A stretch of DNA of 8,981 nt from an uncultured Bacilli bacterium (GTDB lineage Bacteria > Bacillota_I > Bacilli_A > RF39 > UBA660): NCBI GenBank assembly GCA_947853245.1, contig CANTWP010000012.1:1-8981 (forward strand). The letters run 5' to 3'. Shown here one piece after another: positions 1 to 5,942 of this stretch (positions are counted from its first letter, which is position 1; the number at the start of each line of letters is the position of its first letter). The notes under the pieces are model-generated. The model was not told where the DNA came from. It ran no database searches and saw nothing but the letters and a program-made list of their open reading frames with translations. The translations under genes were made by a program, and so were the position numbers.

Positions 1-18
1 ATATTTAAATAGTTACAC

Positions 19-47
19 TTGCAAAAAAAATTGAATTGGTATATAAT
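19..47 (+). promoter_or_regulatory. sigma-A-type promoter of the sigma factor gene
   Basis: The -35 hexamer TTGCAA (19-24) and the perfect -10 TATAAT (42-47) are separated by 17 bp. The predicted transcription start near 54 leaves a leader of about 19 nt before the ATG at 73. The spacing and leader closely match those of the ligase gene promoter at 3975-4003. Confidence 0.8.
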
Positions 48-60
48 AAACATCATTTCA

Positions 61-66
61 GGGGGA
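61..66 (+). promoter_or_regulatory. G-rich ribosome binding site deciding the start at 73
   Basis: GGGGGA lies 6 nt upstream of ATG 73. It supports ATG 73 over the in-frame TTG at 19, which is part of the -35 box. The same GGGGGA followed by an ATAATT stretch precedes the ligase gene. Confidence 0.75.
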
Positions 67-72
67 ATAATT

Positions 73-972
73 ATGAGATTGGGTGTAGACACTTTATTAA
101 AATATCAAGAGTTGTTAAGAAATCAAAATTATGATTATAAACAAAATGAAGAATTATTTAAATTATATAAAACTGCTGAAGGTAAACAAAAAATTTTAAT
201 TAGAAATAAAATCATTGAAGCAAATTTATTATTAGTAATAGTGTTTTTAATGAAAAACTACAATTATGAAATCGATGCTAATCCAGTTTTTGATATGGAT
301 GATATTGTTCAAGAAGGCAGTTTATTACTTTTAAAATGTATAGATGAATATGATGTTACTAGAGGTAAGTTTTCTACTTATGTTTATAGAAAATTAGAAA
401 GTAGTATTTATTATGTTAATGGTATTCCTAATACACCAGTACAATTTTATAGAGGATTATCTTGTCGTTATAAAAGAGTTAAAAAATATATAGATTTGGA
501 ATATGATGATGAGTATATTTGTAAGAAGTGTCAAATTCCACTATCAGTTGTCAAAAATTTAAGATTATTATTATCTAAAATAGAATCTTATGAAGAATTA
601 AAAGAACATAATGGTATTAAAGATTTAATACAAGAACAGGATGATATACAAAGTGATATCTATATAATGCGATTACTTGAAAGCGAAAATATTGTTAAGA
701 GAAATTGTATTCTTTTAAAAGCTTTAAATACTTTATCAGCCAGGGATAAAAAATTATTATTAAAAATATATGGTTTGGATGGTAATATACCACCTCAAAG
801 TATTAGTGAATTGAAAGAAGAATTTGGATATAAAGGTTCACTTATTTATAAAAGGCAACGTTTAGCGCTTAATAAATTAGTAAAAAATGATGAATTAAGA
901 GAAGCTTATTACTCAGTTGATCGTGATTATGATTATAATTTAGCAGAAAAAACATATTATTTACAAAAGTAA
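73..972 (+). CDS. sigma-70 family RNA polymerase sigma factor (divergent, alternative type)
   Basis: This 299-residue protein probably directs RNA polymerase to a subset of promoters. Residues about 41-116 resemble sigma region 2: MDDIVQEG (75-82), then a YDVTRGKFSTY stretch (93-103) like the core-binding and -10-melting segment. Residues about 122-165 look like a reduced region 3. Residues 213-271 resemble region 4, with LNTLSARDKKLLLKIYGLDG (218-237) and a helix-turn-helix ending in ALNKL (265-269). It lacks the long N-terminus of a primary sigma factor, and the -10 recognition helix is clearly divergent, which suggests an alternative sigma. A CxxC pair (Cys150, Cys153) lies in region 3 and may be incidental. 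No adjacent anti-sigma gene is recognisable. Start 73 is chosen for its ribosome binding site and because the upstream TTG lies in the promoter. Family assignment is firm; the regulon is unknown. Confidence 0.88.
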   Translation: MRLGVDTLLKYQELLRNQNYDYKQNEELFKLYKTAEGKQKILIRNKIIEANLLLVIVFLMKNYNYEIDANPVFDMDDIVQEGSLLLLKCIDEYDVTRGKFSTYVYRKLESSIYYVNGIPNTPVQFYRGLSCRYKRVKKYIDLEYDDEYICKKCQIPLSVVKNLRLLLSKIESYEELKEHNGIKDLIQEQDDIQSDIYIMRLLESENIVKRNCILLKALNTLSARDKKLLLKIYGLDGNIPPQSISELKEEFGYKGSLIYKRQRLALNKLVKNDELREAYYSVDRDYDYNLAEKTYYLQK

Positions 973-983
973 TATGTTTTTTC
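946..983 (+). terminator. intrinsic terminator overlapping the sigma factor stop codon
   Basis: A perfect 14-bp stem pairs 946-959 with 970-983 around a 10-nt loop, and the right arm contains a run of six T (977-982). The stop codon TAA (970-972) is the first part of the right arm, so the last codons of the gene form the left arm. The stem is AT-rich but long. Confidence 0.8.
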
Positions 984-990
984 TATTATC

Positions 991-1019
991 TTGTAAAAAA
1001 ATTACTTTTGTGATATACT
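991..1019 (+). promoter_or_regulatory. promoter of the HTH/membrane-protein operon
   Basis: TTGTAA (991-996) and TATACT (1014-1019) are spaced by 17 bp, with an extended -10 TG at 1011-1012. The predicted start near 1026 would give a leader of only about 10 nt. The -10 block TGTGATATACTT recurs at the histidine-kinase-like gene (5914-5925). Confidence 0.75.
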
Positions 1020-1025
1020 TTAACT

Positions 1026-1031
1026 GGTGAT
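1026..1031 (+). promoter_or_regulatory. ribosome binding site deciding the start at 1036
   Basis: GGTGAT is fully complementary to the ATCACC part of the 16S rRNA tail and ends 4 nt before ATG 1036. The in-frame GTG at 1027 lies inside this site, so it is very unlikely to be the start. Confidence 0.7.
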
Positions 1032-1035
1032 AGAA

Positions 1036-1389
1036 ATGAGTAAAAAAGATGAAGCTGTAAATATGATTAAGGGTAAGCTTGCCCATGATTCATTTTACAC
1101 TTATAAGGAAATTGCTGAAATTACAGGTTATCATCCAAAGTATCTTTTAAAGCTAAAGAAAGAGATATTAGATGGAACTATATCTTTGGAACATGGAAAT
1201 AAAAATAGAAAACCTATAAATACTATTAGTGAAGAAGAAAAAGAGAAGATAATCTCTCTTTATAAAAGATCTAATGCTAGTATTAGAAAGTTTTGTAAGT
1301 TCTATGGTAGTCGTAGTTATTCTTGTGTTTATAATGTTATTAAAGAATATGAAAACAATTTAAGAAAAGAGGAAGAATATGAACAATAA
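1036..1389 (+). CDS. small helix-turn-helix protein resembling an IS transposase N-terminal half
   Basis: This is a 117-residue probable DNA-binding protein. Residues about 21-41 (YKEIAEITGYHPKYLLKLKK) form a first helix-turn-helix. LEHGNKNRKP (51-60) follows, matching the basic hinge HGNRGRP typical of ISNCY/IS1202-like transposases. Residues 63-105 (SEEEKEKIISLY and onward) form a second winged-helix-like unit. No catalytic DDE domain follows, and no inverted repeats flank it. It overlaps the next gene by 11 bp, implying coupled translation. I infer either a domesticated transposase DNA-binding part or a regulator of the same fold that governs this operon. The fold call is good; the function is unknown. 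Confidence 0.75.
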   Translation: MSKKDEAVNMIKGKLAHDSFYTYKEIAEITGYHPKYLLKLKKEILDGTISLEHGNKNRKPINTISEEEKEKIISLYKRSNASIRKFCKFYGSRSYSCVYNVIKEYENNLRKEEEYEQ

Positions 1390-2986
1390 AGTTTTATGGA
1401 TTCGAATAATTGTTGTTTTGTTGATTGCAGTTGTTTTATATTATTTTATGTTACCACCAATCAATTTATCTAGTCCTGTATTTTGGATTTATGTTTTATT
1501 TATATACGCAATATATTTATTTACAGGTGTATTAAAATTAGCTGATATAAAGAGCTTATTTGTGGAAAAAATTACCATTAGGCCTAAAAATAGTAAGTCT
1601 TTTATTCCATATTTAATTATACCTAGTATTATCATTATAATCGTAATTGTCAACATTATACAGTCACCATTTATTAGATCTAATGCTTATTATAATCGTA
1701 TTAAGATCAATGAAGAAGGTAATTTTACTGACGATATAAAACCAGTAGATTTTAATGCTTTACCATTACTTGATAAAGATTCTAGTCAAAAACTAGGTGA
1801 TAGAGTAATGGGTCAATTACCCGAGTTAGTATCGCAATTTTATGTATCTGATTTATATACGCAGATAAATTATAATAATAATATTGCTCGCGTTACACCA
1901 CTTGAATATAATGGATTAATTAAGTATTTTACTAATCGTCAAGATGGCGTAAAGGGTTATATTGTCGTAAATTCTGTAACAGGGGAATCAAGTTTATCAA
2001 AATTAGATAAAGGTATGAAATATATGCCTTCTGCATATTTTTTTGAAAACTTATATCGTAAGCTTCGCTTTAACTACCCAACAGAAATATTTGGTAGAGA
2101 AAATTTTGAAATAGATAATGAGGGTAATCCTTATTGGATAGTTCCAACTATTAAATATAGCGGTGTTGGATTACGTGAAGAAATTACTGGTGTAATAATT
2201 TTAGACCCAATTACTGGTGAAAGTAAGAAATATTCAGTTGGTGAAGTTCCTACTTGGGTAGATCATGTATATTCTGCTGATTTAATCATTGAACAAGTTG
2301 ATGATTGGGGACTTTATAAGAATGGTTTCTTCAATTCTGTTTTTGGTCAAAAGAATGTTGTTCAAACTACTGAAGGGTATAATTATACTGTAATGAATGA
2401 TGATGTATATTTGTATACTGGTATTACTTCTGCTGCCGCAGATGAGGCTAACGTAGGATTTATTTTAACCAACATGCGTACTAAAGAAACTACTTATTAT
2501 GCTGTGCCTGGTGCTGAAGAATATTCGGCTATGGCTAGTGCTGAAGGTCAAGTTCAACAGATGAAATACACATCTACTTTCCCACTTTTAATTAATTTAA
2601 ATAATAAACCAACATATCTTATGTCATTAAAAGATAATGCAGGTTTGGTTAAGATGTATGCTTTTGTTGATGTAGCTGATTATCAAAAGGTAGTTGTTAC
2701 AGAAAGCTCTGAAGGAATTGTTAAGGCTGCTAGTAACTACTTAGGTAAGGAAAATGTTATAATTGATGATGAGAATACTAATAAAGAATCTATAACAATT
2801 AAATCAATTAAAGATGTAATAATAAATGGTGATACATATTATTATATAACTGATATTGAGGATAATAAGTATCGAGCTTCTATTCATGTTTCAGAAAATG
2901 TTTTGCCATTTTTGAATAATAATTCCAAAATAACAATTTATTATTCTGAAAAAAGAGAAGTAACAGAAATTATCAAAATAGCATAA
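1379..2986 (+). CDS. conserved membrane protein with large extracytoplasmic domain, function unknown
   Basis: The 535-residue protein has three hydrophobic helices at about 5-24, 34-54 and 75-95. The basic loop 55-74 (two Arg/Lys clusters) predicts the N-terminus inside and residues about 98-535 outside. The outer domain is dense in motifs that I recognise from a widespread uncharacterised Bacillota family: LPLLDKDSSQKLGDR (about 129-143), FNYPTEIF, PTWVDHVYSADLIIEQ, GFFNSVFGQK, NDDVYLYTGITS and EYSAMASAEGQVQ. A separate C-terminal beta-rich domain follows (about 455-535). Trp, Tyr and Gly in these blocks suggest a constrained fold, but no catalytic signature is evident. GAGGA (1369-1373) is its ribosome binding site, inside the end of the upstream gene, so the pair is an operon. 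I do not know the function; an envelope or surface role is inferred from topology. Confidence 0.85.
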   Translation: MNNKVLWIRIIVVLLIAVVLYYFMLPPINLSSPVFWIYVLFIYAIYLFTGVLKLADIKSLFVEKITIRPKNSKSFIPYLIIPSIIIIIVIVNIIQSPFIRSNAYYNRIKINEEGNFTDDIKPVDFNALPLLDKDSSQKLGDRVMGQLPELVSQFYVSDLYTQINYNNNIARVTPLEYNGLIKYFTNRQDGVKGYIVVNSVTGESSLSKLDKGMKYMPSAYFFENLYRKLRFNYPTEIFGRENFEIDNEGNPYWIVPTIKYSGVGLREEITGVIILDPITGESKKYSVGEVPTWVDHVYSADLIIEQVDDWGLYKNGFFNSVFGQKNVVQTTEGYNYTVMNDDVYLYTGITSAAADEANVGFILTNMRTKETTYYAVPGAEEYSAMASAEGQVQQMKYTSTFPLLINLNNKPTYLMSLKDNAGLVKMYAFVDVADYQKVVVTESSEGIVKAASNYLGKENVIIDDENTNKESITIKSIKDVIINGDTYYYITDIEDNKYRASIHVSENVLPFLNNNSKITIYYSEKREVTEIIKIA

Positions 2987-2988
2987 TT

Positions 2989-3010
2989 AAAACTCGCTTT
3001 TGCGAGTTTT
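2989..3010 (+). terminator. intrinsic terminator after the membrane protein gene
   Basis: A perfect 9-bp stem pairs AAAACTCGC (2989-2997) with GCGAGTTTT (3002-3010) across a TTTT loop. It begins three bases after the stop codon. The leading A run would also give a U-tail in the opposite direction, but no gene points that way. Confidence 0.88.
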
Positions 3011-3013
3011 TAG

Positions 3014-3041
3014 TTGCAAAAATAATGATTTTTCATATAAT
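3014..3041 (+). promoter_or_regulatory. upstream promoter (P1) of the lipoprotein gene
   Basis: TTGCAA (3014-3019) and perfect TATAAT (3036-3041) are separated by 16 bp. The predicted start near 3048 lies inside the DnaA-box-like site at 3044-3052, so DnaA binding there could block initiation (inference). The leader would be about 63 nt. Confidence 0.7.
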
Positions 3042-3083
3042 ACTGTGGAAAACTATATATGTATATAATATTTGTTGATAATG

Positions 3084-3092
3084 TGTTAAAAT
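3084..3092 (+). promoter_or_regulatory. possible second promoter (P2) of the lipoprotein gene, extended -10
   Basis: TGTTAAAAT carries an extended -10 TG and a TAAAAT hexamer (3087-3092), without a convincing -35 at the right distance. A start near 3099 would give a leader of about 12 nt, like those of the other short-leader genes here. Confidence 0.45.
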
Positions 3093-3101
3093 ATTATGCG
3101 T

Positions 3102-3107
3102 GGTGAT
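3102..3107 (+). promoter_or_regulatory. ribosome binding site deciding the start at 3111
   Basis: GGTGAT ends 3 nt before ATG 3111 and is the same core as before the HTH gene. The in-frame ATG at 3096 has no such site and would put an acidic residue ahead of the signal peptide. Confidence 0.65.
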
Positions 3108-3110
3108 ATC

Positions 3111-3941
3111 ATGAAGAATTTTAAATTAAATAGTAATAAATTATTAGTTATACTATTATCAGGCTTTATTTTAATAACTAATAATGGCTGTACAAAAAAA
3201 TCAGAAAACAATTATCAACAAGGAGTTGTGGAAAACAACTATTATGATGAAGTTATCCACAGTAAAGCCGATAATGGATCATTAGAAAATGATTTATCTC
3301 AAAACAGTGCTTCTAATAATACGGTAGAAGATAATTTAAAAACAGATTCAACTGATAATAAAGAATCGAATATGTCAGAACAAGATAAATATAAAGAGCA
3401 AAAAAATATTGCTGTGGAAAACTCTTTAAGTGAGGAAGATAATATTGTGATTGGTGAAATTACTTCTATAAAGGATAAAGTTACATCTTTTTTAGACAGT
3501 GAAGAAGTTGATAAGTTTAAAGATCAAGCTAAAGGAATATTCATAAGTCTTGTGGATTTCTTCTTTTATGATGGTGAAGTAAATGGTGTTAAATTTGATG
3601 AATTAACTGATTCTGGAAAGAAAAAAGTATTAGAGCTTGCTAACGAGATCGATGGATTAATTGTTAAAAAATTTCCTGATTATAAGGAAGATATTTCAGA
3701 GTTTACCGGTGATGCTTATTTGAAAGCAAGTGAACTAATAAAAAAAGGTGCTAATAATGTTAAAGATTTTTCTAAAGAAAAATTAGGAGAAGAAAACTAT
3801 AATGCAATTATAGATGCAAAAGATGAACTAATAACCTATACTAAGAGTGCTTTTACAACAATTGGCAGTTTTTCTTCAAAAACTTGGAATTTTACTAAAG
3901 AAAAAGTTAAAACATGGTATGAAGATTTCAAAAATAATTAA
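3111..3941 (+). CDS. probable lipoprotein with low-complexity linker and amphipathic helical domain
   Basis: The 276-residue protein begins with a signal peptide: Lys/Asn-rich residues 1-10, a hydrophobic core at 11-22, then ITNNGC with Cys27 as the likely lipidation site. The residues at -3 and -2 are Asn, an atypical lipobox, so lipidation is likely but not certain. Residues 28-110 are low-complexity, rich in Asn, Ser, Asp and Glu, as in a flexible surface tether. Residues 115-276 are predicted helical with heptad-like Lys/Glu and hydrophobic spacing, and include an aromatic patch LVDFFFYDGEVNGVKFDEL (147-165). I recognise no enzyme motif. An 85-nt leader region and a weak terminator separate it from its neighbours, so it is probably monocistronic. 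Its 5' coding half carries four of the six DnaA-box-like sites. Function unknown; a surface-exposed structural or binding role is inferred. Confidence 0.75.
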   Translation: MKNFKLNSNKLLVILLSGFILITNNGCTKKSENNYQQGVVENNYYDEVIHSKADNGSLENDLSQNSASNNTVEDNLKTDSTDNKESNMSEQDKYKEQKNIAVENSLSEEDNIVIGEITSIKDKVTSFLDSEEVDKFKDQAKGIFISLVDFFFYDGEVNGVKFDELTDSGKKKVLELANEIDGLIVKKFPDYKEDISEFTGDAYLKASELIKKGANNVKDFSKEKLGEENYNAIIDAKDELITYTKSAFTTIGSFSSKTWNFTKEKVKTWYEDFKNN

Positions 3942-3985
3942 AATATTTTTAAGTTGCTTATTAATTAAAAATATTTGCCTTTTTT
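3941..3985 (+). terminator. weak AT-only hairpin terminator after the lipoprotein gene
   Basis: A perfect 12-bp stem pairs 3941-3952 with 3965-3976 around a 12-nt loop. The stem has no G or C, and the T run (3980-3985) starts three bases after it, so termination may be partial. It overlaps the -35 of the next promoter. Confidence 0.5.
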
Positions 3986-4003
3986 GTTTCAACGTGCTAA
4001 GAT
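3975..4003 (+). promoter_or_regulatory. promoter of the AMP-forming ligase gene
   Basis: TTGCCT (3975-3980) and TAAGAT (3998-4003) are spaced by 17 bp, with an extended -10 TG at 3995-3996. From the end of the -10 to the ATG is 25 nt, the same as at the sigma factor gene. Confidence 0.6.
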
Positions 4004-4017
4004 AAAGATGTCATATT

Positions 4018-4023
4018 GGGGGA
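4018..4023 (+). promoter_or_regulatory. G-rich ribosome binding site deciding the start at 4029
   Basis: GGGGGA ends 5 nt before ATG 4029. The longer in-frame reading from TTG 3975 would begin in the -35 box and is rejected. Confidence 0.75.
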
Positions 4024-4028
4024 TAATT

Positions 4029-5876
4029 ATGGAAATAAAAAATTTACAATTAAATGATGAAAAATTAAGAGACCTATATTTAAAAAAATTGTCTTTAGGA
4101 GAGATTCAAGGACCACCTAATGGTAAAGCTAGTCAAGATAAACCTTGGTTAAAATACTATAGTGATACTGCTATAATTTCTGATGTACCAGAAGGTTTGT
4201 CAGTATATGAATATATGAAAAGCAAAAATATAGCCAATCCTAACAGGATTGCTATTAATTACTTTGGTAGATTATATACATATGGTGATTTATTTCAAAT
4301 AATTGATGAATATTCTTCTAAATACAGTAATCTTGGTGTGAAAAAAGGAGATATAGTAAGCATTTGCATGCCAAGTACTCCTGAAACGGTGGCTAGTTTT
4401 TATGCTTTGAATAAAATGGGAGTAGTCTGTGATATGATTGATCCAAGATCAAACCCAGAACAACTTGAATATTATTTAAAAGAAAATAATTCAAAATTAT
4501 TAATTTTGTGCGAAAACTATTATAAAAAATTAAAACTAGCTTGTGATAAGAGCAATTTAGATCACGTTATCTTATGTCCAATCACGCCATCTGCTCCTTT
4601 GAAAGTGCGTTTTGTTGTTGATACGAAAGTTGCATTTGATAATCGTGGTGTTAAGAAATCTGATAATGTTATGACTTGGAAAGAATTTAAAGAGATTGAT
4701 TCTTATTATTTATCAGATACTGATTTACATCCACAAGATATTGCTATTATAGTACATTCTAGTGGGACAACTAGCTTACCTAAAGGAATTGTTTTAACAA
4801 ATAGAAACTTAAATGCTTTGGCTTTTCAATATAAACTTACATCTTTAAAGACTGATCCTGGTTCTAAATTTTTATCAGTAATACCAGCTTTTGCCTCTTT
4901 TGGTATGGTAGCATCTATTAATTTGCCATTTACTTTATCTATGGAAAATATATTATTGCCAATGGTAAATGGTAAGATATTTATTCAAAATATGAAAAAG
5001 AATAAGATTAGTTTTACATTAACTATACCAAGTAGTTTTGTAGCATTATCTAAATATAAAGGCAAAGATATTGATTTAAGTGGTTTATATGGTCCTGGTA
5101 GTGGTGGATATTCTTTAAACTCTTCAGAAGAAAAAAGTGTTCAGGATTATTTAAAAGAAAATGGATGCCCTGTTCCAATGCTAAAAGGTTGGGGTATGTC
5201 TGAATTATCTTCAACTGCCTGTTTGGAACTTCCAGAATGTAGTAAGTTGCTTTCTTCCGGAATTCCACTTCCTAAAAATGTCGTTTCTATCTTTGAACCG
5301 GGAACAGAAAATGAGCTTTCTTATAATGAAGAAGGGGAAGTTTGTGTAACTGGTCCGACAGTAATGAAATGTTATTTGAATAATCCAGAAAAAACAAGCA
5401 AAGTATTAAGAAAACATAGTGATGGAAAAGTATGGCTTCATTCATGTGATATAGGAGTTATGGACTCTGATGGACGAGTTACTATAGTAAATAGATTAGA
5501 GCGTATGATTATTAAGGGAATCGACGGATTTAAAATTTTTCCACAAAAAATTGAAGAGGTAATCGCTACTGCTTCTTTTGTTGAATCTTGTGTAGTTGTA
5601 GGATATAACACTGATAAAAGTGGCATTGTTCCTAAAGCTTATATTGTATTAAAAGAAGAATATCAAAATAATCCAGAAGCCGCTATCGAAGAGATTAAAA
5701 AGATATGTTTAGCTAAATTATCTGTTCGTGCTATTCCGGATATATTTGAAGTAATAAATAGTATGCCATATACTAGTATGGGAAAAATTGATTTCAAATT
5801 ATTAGAAAAAGGTTTAAATAACCAAGAAACAGAAGATACGCTTGGTGTACAGAAGGTAAAAAAGCGTAAAAATTAA
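4029..5876 (+). CDS. AMP-forming acyl-CoA synthetase-like ligase (ANL superfamily)
   Basis: Such enzymes activate a carboxylic acid with ATP to an acyl-adenylate and usually pass it to CoA or a carrier protein. The 615-residue protein shows the family motifs in order. A3 P-loop is SSGTTSLPKG (244-253). A5 is GWGMSELSS (387-395). A7 is reduced to HSCDIG (471-476), keeping the ribose-binding Asp474 although the usual TGD is SCD. A8 is NRLERMIIKG (488-497) followed by DGFKIFPQKIEE (499-510). A10 is PYTSMGKID (580-588) with the catalytic Lys586. A segment at about 181-220 looks like an insertion before A3 and the C-terminus ends in a basic tail. No acyl-carrier protein, dlt gene or CoA-pathway gene is adjacent, so the substrate (fatty acid, aryl acid or other) cannot be named. 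The protein is likely catalytically competent. It has its own promoter and terminator. Confidence 0.88.
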   Translation: MEIKNLQLNDEKLRDLYLKKLSLGEIQGPPNGKASQDKPWLKYYSDTAIISDVPEGLSVYEYMKSKNIANPNRIAINYFGRLYTYGDLFQIIDEYSSKYSNLGVKKGDIVSICMPSTPETVASFYALNKMGVVCDMIDPRSNPEQLEYYLKENNSKLLILCENYYKKLKLACDKSNLDHVILCPITPSAPLKVRFVVDTKVAFDNRGVKKSDNVMTWKEFKEIDSYYLSDTDLHPQDIAIIVHSSGTTSLPKGIVLTNRNLNALAFQYKLTSLKTDPGSKFLSVIPAFASFGMVASINLPFTLSMENILLPMVNGKIFIQNMKKNKISFTLTIPSSFVALSKYKGKDIDLSGLYGPGSGGYSLNSSEEKSVQDYLKENGCPVPMLKGWGMSELSSTACLELPECSKLLSSGIPLPKNVVSIFEPGTENELSYNEEGEVCVTGPTVMKCYLNNPEKTSKVLRKHSDGKVWLHSCDIGVMDSDGRVTIVNRLERMIIKGIDGFKIFPQKIEEVIATASFVESCVVVGYNTDKSGIVPKAYIVLKEEYQNNPEAAIEEIKKICLAKLSVRAIPDIFEVINSMPYTSMGKIDFKLLEKGLNNQETEDTLGVQKVKKRKN

Positions 5877-5877
5877 T

Positions 5878-5909
5878 AAAAAAAGATAAAGATTATTTTA
5901 TCTTTTTTT
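5878..5909 (+). terminator. intrinsic terminator after the ligase gene
   Basis: A perfect 13-bp stem pairs 5878-5890 with 5897-5909 around a 6-nt loop, and the right arm ends in seven T. The A-rich left arm would also allow termination on the minus strand. Confidence 0.82.
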
Positions 5910-5915
5910 GTGTTG

Positions 5916-5924
5916 TGATATACT
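5916..5924 (+). promoter_or_regulatory. extended -10 promoter of the histidine-kinase-like gene
   Basis: TG at 5916-5917 precedes TATACT (5919-5924). The expected -35 position falls in the terminator T/A tract and is poor, so the extended -10 probably carries recognition. The leader would be about 12 nt, with AGGAGG (5931-5936) as ribosome binding site. Confidence 0.6.
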
Positions 5925-5942
5925 TATCATAGGAGGAAGTTT

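Larger units (their letters stand above)
3044..3421. promoter_or_regulatory. cluster of six DnaA-box-like sites with an AT-rich stretch
   Basis: The sites, all read as TTATNCACA-type, are: 3044-3052 (- strand, TTTTCCACA), 3073-3081 (-, TTATCAACA), 3212-3220 (+, TTATCAACA), 3227-3235 (-, TTTTCCACA), 3253-3261 (+, perfect TTATCCACA) and 3413-3421 (-, TTTTCCACA). The three TTTTCCACA sites and the perfect one all read TGTGGAWAAC when oriented that way. Between the first box and the gene start (3053-3097) the DNA is almost pure A/T. Boxes 3 to 6 lie in the low-complexity 5' part of the lipoprotein gene. This could be a DnaA-titrating or regulatory cluster, or part of a replication origin. No dnaA, dnaN or rpmH is nearby, so a chromosomal oriC is not supported from context. 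Confidence 0.6.

Noticed and set aside
19..72. In-frame upstream extension of the sigma factor from TTG at 19
   Set aside because: The TTG is the -35 box and the extension covers the promoter and ribosome site; ATG 73 has GGGGGA.
1561..1569. Isolated TTTTCCACA (minus strand) inside the membrane protein gene
   Set aside because: A single site far from the cluster; compatible with chance in AT-rich DNA.
3096..3110. Alternative ATG at 3096 for the lipoprotein
   Set aside because: It has no ribosome site, while GGTGAT precedes ATG 3111, which gives a normal basic signal peptide start.
3044..3421. Calling the DnaA-box cluster the chromosomal origin
   Set aside because: No dnaA, dnaN, rpmH or other usual origin neighbours are in the window, and skew cannot be judged here.
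3975..4028. In-frame upstream extension of the ligase from TTG at 3975
   Set aside because: It begins within the -35 element and runs through the -10 and ribosome site.
5537..5545. Isolated TTTTCCACA inside the ligase gene
   Set aside because: A single one-mismatch site encoding a conserved A8-region segment (FPQ), with no neighbours.
5050..5626. Minus-strand open frames opposite the ligase gene
   Set aside because: They lie antisense to a gene with clear family motifs, show no family resemblance and have no ribosome sites.
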